NCBI RefSeq assembly: GCF_000003605.2
Contig: NW_003143808.1
Coordinates: 244,622-270,756, forward strand
Length of the DNA stretch: 26,135 nt
From: Saccoglossus kowalevskii
Lineage: Eukaryota; Hemichordata; Enteropneusta; Harrimaniidae
Reading direction: 5' to 3'
Shown here: positions 1-9,074 of the stretch, one piece after another
How positions within the stretch are numbered: the stretch's first letter is position 1
Layout: the number at the start of each line of letters is the position of its first letter
Made by a program: the position numbers and the translations under genes
Notes under the pieces: model-generated
Told to the model about the DNA's origin: nothing
Database searches by the model: none
The model's input: only the letters and a program-made list of their open reading frames with translations

Positions 1-167
1 TATATGCATGTAGTATGATATAAGCTACAGGAAACAGGACACACGTACAAGATACACGACACACGTACATTGAGAATAAATGTTGTCCACCAAATACAAC
101 ATATTTGTGACATTATTGTTAGTTAGTGCTCATTGTACAACGATTTGTTTTTGTTTTTGAATTGTAG

Positions 168-401
168 GGTGGTGAATTTAATTGGAGTAGTTATCAACAA
201 GGTCTCGTTCTTTCTGCATACTTATATGGTCACATTTTTTCACAATTTATATATTTATCGCTGACGAGAATAACAGGGCCGTATTATATAAACCTCGTAA
301 GTCTGCTGCTCTCTGCATTACTGTCGACGCTGACTCCGGCGTCTGCCGTGTTGGGATTCGGCGCGTGCTTTGCAGTTAGGTTTATGCTTGGTTTTGTCCA
401 G
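168..401 (+). pseudogene. Copy A exon 2 (TM2 to TM4 start)
   Basis: The exon is 78 codons, phase 0 at both ends, between ATTGTAG and GTATGTGG. It reads GGEFNWSSYQQGLVLSAYLY at its start, the SLC17 hallmark before TM2. It ends AVRFMLGFVQ, keeping the arginine expected at the start of TM4. No internal stop is present. Confidence 0.88.
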
Positions 402-673
402 GTATGTGGTCATCTGGTAACTCATATCTGACGCGTATATTTACCAAAAATCCCTAACCGGATATTGTTCATATTCATTGTTAATACATGTATGTACCAC
501 ACAATCTAGAAAAAAGGGTGAACAATTCTGGCTGCTGAGCAGTTCTCACTGTCAAGTTTGAATGAATATGGTCTTTTCATAGTTATGTGAAATTATGTCG
601 AGCACCGTAACATGGCTCGGTCACGTAAATCACGTTTCTCATATTGTTAATAATGACGTACTTGATATTACAA

Positions 674-758
674 TTCACGAATTTAGTTATTTACTCTATG
701 TGGGAAAGATGGTCACCTGCAGAAGAAAGGAGTAAACTTTTGTCGTTTGCGACATCAG
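674..758 (+). pseudogene. Copy A exon 3, splice acceptor lost
   Basis: These 85 bases encode the cytoplasmic loop after TM4, including WSPAEERSKLL, a strong SLC17 signature. The matching copy B exon is preceded by ATTACAG; here the same position reads ATTACAA (672-673 are AA). The next AG, inside ATTTAG at about 685, would remove 13 bases and shift the frame. Correct splicing is therefore unlikely. The donor TCAG/GTATAG is intact. Confidence 0.85.
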
Positions 759-2063
759 GTATAGTGTGATTCATTACATCTTTTAAGATTTGGTAGATTT
801 ATAGTCAACTCACATAACGAAATAACATTTTACGAAATAACAGTGCTACCTTGGAAAAATTGTTGTAGAACAGAAAAAGTTAAATTTGAAACGACTTACT
901 ACTTTCGGGGAGGGGTGCAAGTTAGATTTACACCATCAATGATTTATTCGTATAATACAGTCAGACAGAACTACAATGTTTTTATTTGCACACATATTTT
1001 CATAACGAGGTATTTATTCACAGCATTCAATGCAATGTATTTTCAATTTCTGGGGTATTGGAATCGAAAGGAGCCTTTCGTTTCCAATGTATGTACATAT
1101 AGTACAACATGTGTGAATATGTCAATTGATAAAGAAGACATGTGTTTCTGGATCATCTTTCGTTAAATTTAATTGGCCACCATTCGACCATATTAAAAAC
1201 CGACATAAATAAAAACTATATGACATGATATTCCCAAATTACCGATACTCTCAATAAATGGCAGCAGTACTTGATACTGATGATTTTAGCACCAAACAAA
1301 ATGTTGAATTGGGCAGCAAAACGGATGTAATGGTGGTGAACGTGGTCTGTTTATAGTCTCATAGCATCATTCAGTAACAAAATAACTGCTCGTTGGATAT
1401 TTTGAAACCTATGCAAAACGATGTGTTACGCTTCATGGTCCTGTAATGAACAACTATTTCTTAAGTGTAAATGACCGATAGCTCTTAAGTTTCTGAAAAA
1501 GCAGAAAAGCTCGTTTGATTTGGATGCTTTTTAACAAAATACCAAATATTTTGCATTGGTTCAAGAAACGATCACATTTAGATCTGTATCCTACATGGTA
1601 AATATGTGAAACTTGAACGGGACCGTTAACAGCATTCATTAAAACAAAATGGCCTTCATTCAGCTATTTTGACTCAACAAAATAACATGCATCAAAATTC
1701 ATCAGAATGTAGTTCAATGTACATTGGAAAAATTTAACGAAATCCCACCGATATCTGGTTTGAAGTGACAGAAATATTTGTATTTGATGATTTGGTGACA
1801 ATAAAATGGCCGCTATTCAGTCATCTCGAAAACAAATAAACCTGTATATGTATGATGATACTCCAAATCTATGTTTGACGTTTGAACATGATCGACCCAA
1901 ACATATCCGAGATGCAAGTGCGGTCATTGCCCGTTATCATGCAATAATGAGCAATGTGTCATTCTTTATTTCTGTATGTACTGCTTCATAGGACTTTATC
2001 ATTTCTGATTGTTTTCCGAAGTTATTAGTTAAGCAATAATACTCAATCTCTTTCGACAACTAG
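759..2063 (+). other. Copy A intron 3
   Basis: Non-coding stretch of about 1.3 kb that aligns by eye along much of its length with copy B intron 3 (16788-18107). Short open frames in it (for example 843-1166 and 1806-1991) are not conserved as frames in copy B. I see no embedded gene. Confidence 0.75.
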
Positions 2064-2150
2064 GTAGTTATATGGGAAGTGTATTGTCGTTTTGGATTTC
2101 TGGTTTACTGAGCGCCACAGTTGGCTGGGAATTTAGTTTTTACTTATTTG
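2064..2150 (+). pseudogene. Copy A exon 4 (TM5)
   Basis: An 87-base exon with phase 1 at both ends, between CAACTAG and GTAAATA. It encodes a glycine-rich helix with GSVLSFWISGLLSATVGW, equivalent to the SLC17 segment after the ERSKLL loop. By eye it differs from copy B at two residues (Y/H and F/C). Confidence 0.86.
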
Positions 2151-2471
2151 GTAAATATAATTTTCTAGATTCCTTTTGTTGTACATGTGACTATTTCAAT
2201 ATGATTATTGTTGATATAGTACAGACAAACTACGGACACATACACACTTTTGACAAAGTAAATAAACCAACGATGAACATACTGTCAATTCATGTGTGGA
2301 TATGAAACATGTCGAATATGAAGTACATCTACAGTTATTCGAAATATATATTAGTGCGTTAACGGAATAATGGCTACAATAACATTATATATTAATTTAA
2401 ACCCAACTCTCAAACAATATGTACGCATGTCCCTGATAAACGAAAGAACTGTTTTTTTTCAAAACTCGCAG

Positions 2472-2673
2472 GGTGTGCAAGTCTGGTACTAAGTTTTACG
2501 TGGTTGTGGTTGGTGTTTGAGTCACCCGATGACCACCCTCGAATCTCAGAAACTGAAAGACGTTACATAAAACAATCAAATGCCATAGTTTTTGTCAAAA
2601 CTGTTACTTGCTATTGTTGCTTCTATCTTTGCCAACCATCTTACATACAATGTACGGTGTTGACATAAATACA
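2472..2673 (+). pseudogene. Copy A fused exon 5/6 with deletion, frameshift and stop
   Basis: Exon 5 starts normally and carries LWLVFESPDDHPRIS. After AATGCCATA (ending 2587) the sequence jumps to what is mid-exon 6 in copy B (18805 onward). The missing copy B interval, 18631-18804, is 15 bases of exon 5, the whole 94-base intron 5 and 65 bases of exon 6. Copy A also has five Ts where copy B has four. Reading on from exon 5 gives an in-frame TAA at 2666-2668. In exon 6 the loss covers the helix-leading region through AKF. Confidence 0.88.
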
Positions 2674-2904
2674 GTAAGGTTGTTTATCAATTACGTCATC
2701 TTATATTATGCTGATTCTATATATATCTTATTGATTGAATATGTGTTTCATTGATTGATTGGTTGGTTGGTTCGTTTGGTTAGTTGTCTAGTTAGCTAGT
2801 TGATTGATTAGATCGTGTTAGCAAGTTGTGTTATATCATGAATATTTCAGGTAAATATTGTGTTTATGTTTATTCACATTTTTTAATTTATATTTTGCCA
2901 TTAG
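2674..2904 (+). other. Copy A intron 6 with TTGA/TTGG-rich tract
   Basis: Short intron with donor GTAAGG and acceptor CATTAG. Bases 2748-2815 are a degenerate tract of TTGA, TTGG and TTAG tetranucleotides. It is shared with copy B intron 6 (about 18963-19028), so it predates the duplication. Confidence 0.7.
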
Positions 2905-3037
2905 AATGGAATGCTGTCTTCCTTGACGGCATTTTGTGTTTGGGCATTCATGATGTTCTTTGGTTGGTTGTCGCAAGTCATTGTGAAAAGAAAGAATATT
3001 TCGGTTATCAATACAAGAAGAATGTTCACCTTATTAA
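2905..3037 (+). pseudogene. Copy A exon 7 (TM8 region)
   Basis: A 133-base exon with phase 0 start and phase 1 end. It begins NGMLSSLTAF and has a basic stretch after WLSQVIV, matching the SLC17 NGLLSALP...ADxLRxR region. The frame is open and both splice sites are intact. It lies downstream of the premature stop. Confidence 0.86.
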
Positions 3038-3893
3038 GTGAGTAGAGCTGCCCATTTTGTAGTAATAAGTCGGGTTATTATTAATTTTCAAATAACAGAT
3101 AATTTGGAACCTCGAATTACTTCTGGATAAACTTGGCGAAAACAAAGGTTCTCGTGCACATGCAGAGCGCACACGATTCCCGTCAAAGGTGAACCATGTT
3201 AGTGACTCTTATGACGCCGTTCTTTAGTAACAAAGTGTCCACATGCCAGTGCTATCTCTTAACTATTTTCTAAATGATAAGTAAATGAAATCAAAGTTAA
3301 ACTACTGTAACGCCGCCATGTAAAGTATGATGAATTGATCTAGCAAACTATACTATGAACTATGTGAAATTACATTACTATCAAATTTTTGGACTTGAGA
3401 TGATTGTATAACCTTCAGCATGGGATTTCTGACAAATTCAGTCACTCGATTGTTCGATATAAAGTAAATTAGCAGCTCTTCAATATTTAACCTTGACCAT
3501 AATTGCAACACGATGACTCAAAAATTATATTTGGTTAAGTGTTGCAATATTTCACATTCTATGTAAAGCATAATGTAGTAGTAAACATCGATACTTGCAT
3601 TCACGTCATTAAAATATCACACTGATATTTTGTAAATGTATCGATACTGAACGAACTTGTTATTGGTCAAATGTGTGGGCATATTGTAGCAAAAATGGTA
3701 CTAAACTCTGCCTTATACTTAATATAATCTGTTTTTCCATTACAAAATACCTGACTGATTATGTTTTTAAATATTATGTATCATGCGATAATAATTGCTT
3801 TTACAATAATTAAATGATCCTAGTTGTTCTGAATATGTTATAAAACTTTAAGGAAGGATAGATCACTGGTTAGCTTAATGTGTTTCTCTTTAG
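3038..3893 (+). other. Copy A intron 7
   Basis: Intron of 856 bases. It aligns piecewise with copy B intron 7, which is 2095 bases because of two extra blocks. No coding potential seen. Confidence 0.7.
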
Positions 3894-4135
3894 GTATGAT
3901 TCTTCCTGCTGCACTGCTAATTGTCGTGGCGTACACTGGATGTAATGAAGCACTGACCGTGGCACTAGTAGCTATATCAGCGGGATTTTCTAGCACTTCT
4001 TCTGCAGCATTCAAAGTGAATGTCTTTGAAATTGCTCCGAGCTATGGGGGCGTTATTTATTCGGTGATCAATTTTATAAGTTGTTTGAGTGGGCTTCTTG
4101 CTCCAGCTCTAATTGGTGTACTAAACTGTAATAAG
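3894..4135 (+). pseudogene. Copy A exon 8 (TM9-TM11)
   Basis: A 242-base exon with acceptor CTTTAG and donor AAG/GTAATC. It encodes two to three hydrophobic helices and FKVNVFEIAPSYGGVIYSV, the SLC17 FNVNxLDIAPRYA segment. The frame is open. By eye about six of 81 residues differ from copy B, which suggests a recent common origin. Confidence 0.88.
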
Positions 4136-4289
4136 GTAATCTAACTCGTTAATAGGATTCACACAAATTCGTACAACAATATTGTACTCCAATCTTATAG
4201 GCGTGCGCTCTCAGTCACGTGTTAATATGTCAGCTAGGCAGATATGATTGTAGGTGTGCATACATTATTTTATTATCACTGTTTTCTAG

Positions 4290-4544
4290 AACTTGCTTCT
4301 TCGATGGCAGACTGTTTGCTGGATTGCGTCAATAGTAAATATTATTGGTGCTGTTGCCTTTCTCGTAACGTTGCGAGTTGACGTCCAGAAATGGGCTATG
4401 GTGGATAACAACCAGCTGGGCACTGAATACAAGCCATTGGAAGATGTTAGCAATGATATGTGGATGGTTGATGAAAATGTGGATCTAAACGACGAGCCGC
4501 ATTATTCTACAAATCATGTATCTACAGCACTTGATAACACTTGA
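4290..4544 (+). pseudogene. Copy A last exon (TM12 and long C-terminal tail)
   Basis: The exon opens after TTTTCTAG with NLLLRWQTVCWIASIVN, the SLC17 EWQYVFLIAS landmark. It continues through TM12 to KPLEDVSNDMWMVDENVD and a polar acidic tail, ending at TGA 4542-4544. The tail is about 34 residues longer than the one copy B now encodes. Confidence 0.86.
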
Positions 4545-4561
4545 TAACTTACTTACTTATG

Positions 4562-4567
4562 AATAAA
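4562..4567 (+). other. Polyadenylation signal of copy A
   Basis: AATAAA begins 17 bases after the copy A stop codon, in sequence partly shared with the 3' end of copy B. Homology between the copies continues to about 4900 (copy B about 22370), which marks the approximate right edge of the duplicated unit. Confidence 0.5.
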
Positions 4568-4914
4568 ATATGCTTCACTCACCAAATAGTTGAAACGTAC
4601 TCTACTCTACTCAACTGCAAAATCATTATTACATAATTATTGTTGTTGTAGTGAAACAAAATCTGCCATCAAAGCGGAAACGTCAAATTTGACTTTGTTT
4701 TTATTTTATTCAAATTAGTGTATACTAGTGCAGTTTTAACATCTGGATCGGCGGGATGTGTGTTTAATTAATATTGGGATTATGCTGAAGTGTTAAAACT
4801 GTTTATTTCTAAATTGTATAAATATTATTTATATACATGCACTGCTCAAAACATGTTCTATTGAAACACATTATCAATCTGTGATTGGGAAAAGTGAAGA
4901 CATATTAGATGGCA

Positions 4915-6622
4915 CTATCCTGTATGCAAAACCCGTACAAATATGCAGTATAATATCGCCTATAGTGTATGTGATACTGAGTGCAACATGAAAGAAAACA
5001 TATCTTTGTACAGGAGAAGAACAAATATGTCAATATTATGTAGGAAACGTGCGTGTTTTGGCCAATGTGTGCACGTTCTGACTTCAAAAGTGTCCTTGAC
5101 TTCAAAAGTGCGGAAATGCAGTAAGGTATGGGGTTATACTCGGTGTGTACCCCATGTGATGATGTAGTAAGCCACCGCGGAGAAATTACAGCAATGCTAG
5201 CAGACACTAAACACCGAGTAGATAGATATAGGTTATAATACAATATGTACAGGTCGTATATAGCAAACAACATTGTTTTGCAACCTTTCAAATTTTAAAA
5301 CAACAAAATTAATAAAATTCATAATTTAATATCCATAACATATTAAAGTTTCGTTTAGAGATGGTTAAGATTTAGTGACTGACTAATTTAACAAGCCGGT
5401 AGGCTGGTTGGCGATCCGCTCCGATCAAAAAAACATGCTTTCGGCTATTACCATGACACCGGAACCCGTATACGAAGTTTGCAAAAAGCATTCAGTCTTC
5501 AGAAGTCACTTCACTTTATTCACTGTCACTTCACTGTACGTATTTTGCTGTTGTGATTATTATTTATGACGATTGTATTTTCTAATTTCTTTGATTGAGT
5601 GCAGCATTTTCAGTTCTCTCAAAGTTCAAAGTTGCGCTGGGATTACGTTGACACATTGTAACAATGGCGACGCCGGTGATTCCTGGTCGGTGCGCAACTT
5701 AGCCAAAATAAAGTAATTGCTATTACAGAACTGATAGAAGGTAATACATTTGGGGCGAAAGTATTCAACAATCAGTTTTTGGATGATGCCTTGCCAGTGA
5801 TGAGCCAGGATATTTTTCCCAATTAGTGTCAGTATGACCTGCCTGTCAAGTATGAACCAAATCAGCCGAGCCAAAGATATCACAGAAGAGTTTACAAAGC
5901 CGTTACTGGTGAAAAGTTACCCCAACTTTGAGGTCAAATTTCTGGGTAATAAAAAAAGACATCAAAAAACAAACAAGAAGATTTGGCAATTGCGAAAGCC
6001 AACAAGGATCTGACCCAAGGCCTATGTAAATCCCGTTCAAATCTCGCGTAAGTAACAGCCAATGTCGGTTGCTTACAATTCATACTTTTCAGTGTAGCAT
6101 AGCAAAACACTACGTGTAATCAACCTGTACATTATATTTTGCCCACTAAAATATTAATAGAAAATTACTAGTATATTTTTTTACTTCCAAAAAAGATTCC
6201 ACAGCATTTTACAATTTTTGTCATTACATTGAATATTTTTCATTTCCAACAAATGTGTAACCTTTCTGATGCATCTTCGCCAGCTAAGGTTCGTTTATTC
6301 AGTCATCGCTTCAACTTTACACCAAACACTGAGCATAATTATCTAGAATGGAAGCAAAGAATAAGTAAATCATAATGATTAGAACACTGTAAACAACTAT
6401 AGTCAACAATGCAAACTGATTTTTAATTGTATAAATGTTACCGGCTTACTTTACCCATAATCCTTTGCTTGAAAATCAAGATGGCCGAGTACATAATACT
6501 GATGAAAAGTTGAATATCTAGAGAATGAAAAGTGATATTAAAAAACTGTAAAATGCATTCTCCTACATTTGTGGAGCTTTTTCTTTGGAGCTCATCATGT
6601 TTTTAGGATTGATGTTTCCTTT
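4915..6622. other. Intergenic region, no recognised gene
   Basis: Beyond the duplicated unit I see no conserved domain. A 14-bp direct repeat (TGACTTCAAAAGTG) occurs at 5079-5092 and 5097-5110. A 9-bp inverted repeat (AAGTTGCGC / GCGCAACTT) lies at 5629-5637 and 5692-5700. A coding-like relic at 5664-6050 is described separately. The long minus-strand open frames here look like chance frames in AT-rich DNA. Confidence 0.5.
5664..6050 (+). pseudogene. Unrecognised coding-like relic
   Basis: Base composition becomes less AT-rich here and two plus-strand frames show long stretches of protein-like composition. One frame has ITELIEGNTFGAKVFNNQF, then a stop, then residues including SQRYHRRVYKAVTGEK. 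Another has TEEFTKPLLVKSYPNFEVKF followed by a lysine-rich stretch. Stops and frame changes rule out an intact gene. I do not recognise the family. It could be a decayed transposon frame, a processed pseudogene fragment, or chance. Confidence 0.22.
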
Positions 6623-6997
6623 AAACTAAAAATATTAAGAGATAGTTTTGAAGACATGGAAACACATTTAAAATCATACTTATTTGTTCTGTTCACAAAC
6701 AACTAATGGTGAAATAAAGGCAAATTATTGAATTAACTATTGAAGGACACTTAAGAAAACATGGGGACATTTTTGAAGTTATATTAATTCCTTCCATTCA
6801 CAAATTAAAAAAAAAATAAAGTGCCATGCAGGCAAAATTATTAAACTAAAACTATTAAGGAACATTTTTGAATACATGGGGACACTTTTGAAGTCATTTT
6901 ATTTTTTCTATCACAATTTAAGGCAAATTTATTACATTAAAACTAGTAAGGGACACTTTTGAATACATAGGAATACTTTTGGAGTTATATTAATTTG
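6623..6997 (+). repeat. Four-unit minisatellite
   Basis: Tandem imperfect units start at about 6623, 6731, 6843 and 6935, with spacings of roughly 108, 112 and 92 bases. Each has a core of the form AAACTATTAAGGGACAC followed by TTTTGAA and ACATGGGGACA. The fourth unit is cut off where retrotransposon coding homology begins at about 7000. Confidence 0.72.
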
Positions 6998-7059
6998 CAG
7001 TGATGGCATGCCGCTTGAATTTTACAAATTGTGTTCTCCTCAGTTAATTCAATTATTAC

Positions 7060-7485
7060 ATGGCATCATTAACAGTATTTTCGATACTAACATTTTCCCT
7101 AAGCAATGGTGTGAGGGTATTACATAAAAATGGTTGCAAGAATAAGGCTGGCAATTATCGGGGTATCACATTACTGCCGATATTAAGTAAAATTTTCAAA
7201 AGAGTTTTATACAATAGGCCAGGTAAATGGGATGAAATTACTGAATTTACTAGAGAAGAACAAGCGGGTTTCAGGGCAGGCTATAGCACCATGGATGACG
7301 TAATCATTATTCACACATTGGTACAAACATATCCTGCAACTAAACGGGGACGTTTCTATTGTGCTTTTATTGACTTCGAAAAAGCATTCGAAAGAGTCAA
7401 TCGGGTAGCTTTATTTTTCAAACTTGTAAAGCACGTATTAGAGGTAAAATATATTCCATTCTTAACTCTATGTATTTACAAGTAA
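7060..7485 (+). pseudogene. LINE RT fragment 1 (motifs 0-A)
   Basis: This open segment carries the RT fingers and first palm motif. NYRGITLLPILSKIFKRVL is at about residues 32-50 and EEQAGFRAGYST at about 69-80. CAFIDFEKAFERVNR contains the motif A aspartate, encoded at 7372-7374. The last 15 or so codons leave the family frame, marking a frameshift near 7440. No real start codon is implied, because the protein should extend upstream. Confidence 0.82.
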
Positions 7486-7799
7486 AATTATGTGTCTTGA
7501 CAAGCAATGGTCTGACAGGCTTCTTTAACTGTCCTGTTGGAGTGTGTCAAGGTTGTATTTTGTCACCTTTTTTGTTCTCTTTTGTCATAAATGACCTTCA
7601 CGTAGAACTTCAGTCAGACGAGCTCTTAGGTGATAGTGTTGGTTGTTCTGTAGGTTTAATTAAGTTATTTTATCTTCTTTTTGCGGGTGATTTAGTTTTG
7701 ATGTCTTACAATGTAATTGCACTGCAAAAATTACTTAATAAGTTGAAATCATATTTTGTTAATTTAACCAAAACCAATGTAATAGTTCATTTTTTTTAG
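7470..7799 (+). pseudogene. LINE RT fragment 2 (motifs B-C, catalytic box damaged)
   Basis: The open segment continues the RT palm in another frame. GVCQGCILSPFLFSFVINDL is the motif B region (QG...LSPxLF). The motif C box is LFAGDLVLM, where the family has [YF]ADD; the first aspartate is replaced by glycine (codon 7686-7688). That aspartate binds catalytic metal, so this copy would be inactive even without its frameshifts. It ends at TAG 7797-7799 after a T-run. Confidence 0.8.
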
Positions 7800-7829
7800 A
7801 AATGAAGGACCGTTACGAAGATACGAACA

Positions 7830-8159
7830 GTGGCGATACGATGGGAAATTGAAGTAGTGCAGTATTACGTTTATTTAGGTATAAAACTCTCACTACGTGG
7901 TTCTTGGTCAATATGCCAACAACATCTAGCAGATCGGGCTACAAAAGCGCTCCATACACTAATGGTTATTATATGTAAAATTGGACCAGTGCCTAATTAT
8001 CTATGTTTTAAAATAGTTGATACAAAAATGTTTCCAATAATGCAATATGACAGCGAGATTTGGGGTCATTGTGAGTCTCCAGCTGTTGAAAATGTACACA
8101 TCAAATTTTGTAAATTTTGCTTCACATTGCTAATACACCATTTATTCACGCAACAGTAA
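7830..8159 (+). pseudogene. LINE fragment 3 (thumb/connection region)
   Basis: Encodes YYVYLGIKLSLRGSWSICQQ, the YLGI..S..G.W segment that follows the RT palm in many LINEs, and PIMQYDSEIWG, the common LPxLxYGSEVWG segment. The frame fails near 8105-8160. Homology continues in another frame (RGELGRPTMYSVR, about 8160-8200). Confidence 0.75.
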
Positions 8160-8338
8160 GAGGGGAACTTGGTCGTCCGACAATGTATTCTGTTCGTTTA
8201 GTTAGAATGGTGAAATGTTGGCTGAAAATACTTAAAATGAATCAACCGTTACGTTTATCAATGTTACAATTTTCAATGCACATTAGCTGACTCGAACAAA
8301 ATATGCATCATTAAAAGAAATACTATTTAGTTACGGAT

Positions 8339-8863
8339 TTGGGGGAGCTGTGGTACAACCAGGGTGCGGGCGATGAAAATGTGTTTCTTGGCTTGTTTCG
8401 TCAGCGGTGTTTTGACATCGATCTCCAAAAATGGTGTTGTGTTGTAGGTCCATTTGAAAGATTAACTTCATATAAACTATATAAACTTAAGCTGGAACTA
8501 GAATCGTGTCTTGTAATTGAAATGAAAACAGCTTTTCGACTTGCTATGTTAAAATTCAGAACATTATCACACAGTCTGATGATTGAAAAGGGACGCCACG
8601 TAAACATGCCTAGATCAAACAGGATTTGCCCAGTTTGTCGTAGTGGGATTGAAGATGAGTTTCACTTTTTACTTCTCTGTCCCGGCTACGACGAGCTGAG
8701 GCAGCGCTATATTCCAAACGTATACACTAAGCAGCCTCGCCTACAACACCAGTTCATTAACCTAATGACCAACAAAAATCCACAAACTGTTAGAAATTGT
8801 GCTAAATATTTATTTTATTTGTTTCGTAATAGAGAAACGTTGTTAATTCGTAATGATATTTAA
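8339..8863 (+). pseudogene. LINE fragment 4 (C-terminal region with CCHC motif)
   Basis: An open segment of about 174 codons holding the end of the LINE protein. CPVCRSGIEDEFHFLLLC gives a C-x2-C-x8-H-x4-C motif, typical of the C-terminus of several LINE families. It is followed by FINLMTNKNPQTVRNCAKYL, a common tail. The stop at 8861-8863 is probably the natural end. The opposite-strand open frame over this stretch is a shadow. Confidence 0.78.
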
Positions 8864-8955
8864 CTGTATTGTATTTAATATTTATTTATTTTGTAATAGA
8901 GAAACGTTGTTAGAGGAAGCAATTCTTAATGATATTTGACTGTATTGTATTTAAT
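8826..8955 (+). repeat. Tandem duplication across the LINE stop codon and 3' UTR
   Basis: GTAATAGAGAAACGTTGTTA occurs at 8826 and again at 8893. Both copies continue through AATGATATTT and TGTATTGTATTTAAT. The period is about 67 bases. The first copy contains the end of the coding frame, so the second repeats the protein's last codons inside the 3' UTR. Confidence 0.72.
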
Positions 8956-9074
8956 CTTTTTTAATCTTTACGATGTAACCTGTGACCACATATACTAATG
9001 ATGTATCTTTGATTGTACTTAGGGCCGGCGCCCTATGTTACTTTGGAAATAAACAATATTATTATTATTATTAA

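Larger units (their letters stand above)
1..4544 (+). pseudogene. SLC17-family transporter, copy A (5' incomplete, decaying duplicate)
   Basis: This is a broken copy of a major-facilitator anion transporter of the SLC17 (sialin/VGLUT/NPT) family. The window opens in the intron after its first transmembrane exon: bases 1-167 match 15808-15949 of copy B. Exons lie at 168-401, 674-758, 2064-2150, 2472-2673 (fused), 2905-3037, 3894-4135 and 4290-4544. Three lesions are visible. The acceptor before 674 reads ACAA instead of ACAG. A 174-bp deletion joins exons 5 and 6 without their intron. One extra T in that junction shifts the frame to TAA at 2666-2668. The other splice sites and the reading frames of the last three exons are intact, so the decay is recent. 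Truncated or alternatively spliced products cannot be excluded. Family assignment is strong; non-functionality is inferred from the lesions. Confidence 0.87.
7000..9074 (+). mobile_element. 5'-truncated, degenerate non-LTR retrotransposon (LINE)
   Basis: A dead LINE copy. Homology starts abruptly inside the reverse transcriptase domain (a DGMPLEFYK-like segment at about 7002) and runs through the remaining RT motifs, a thumb/connection region and a C-terminal CCHC motif. It ends with a short 3' UTR, AATAAA at 9048-9053 and an (ATT)5 tail at 9058-9072. Abrupt 5' truncation and a simple-repeat tail are typical of target-primed reverse transcription. The frame is broken at several points (near 7110, 7440, 7800 and 8100-8330), and the catalytic FADD box reads FAGD. 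No clear target-site duplication was found. I do not assign a clade; the C-terminal CCHC excludes few families. Confidence 0.88.

Noticed and set aside
4905-5291. 128-codon minus-strand open frame
   Set aside because: Rich in Y, L, I, C and S, as expected from chance frames in this DNA. No family resemblance and no splice or promoter context.
6028-6045. GTTCAAATC as a pol III B box
   Set aside because: No A box at proper distance and no T-run terminator. It lies within the coding-like relic.
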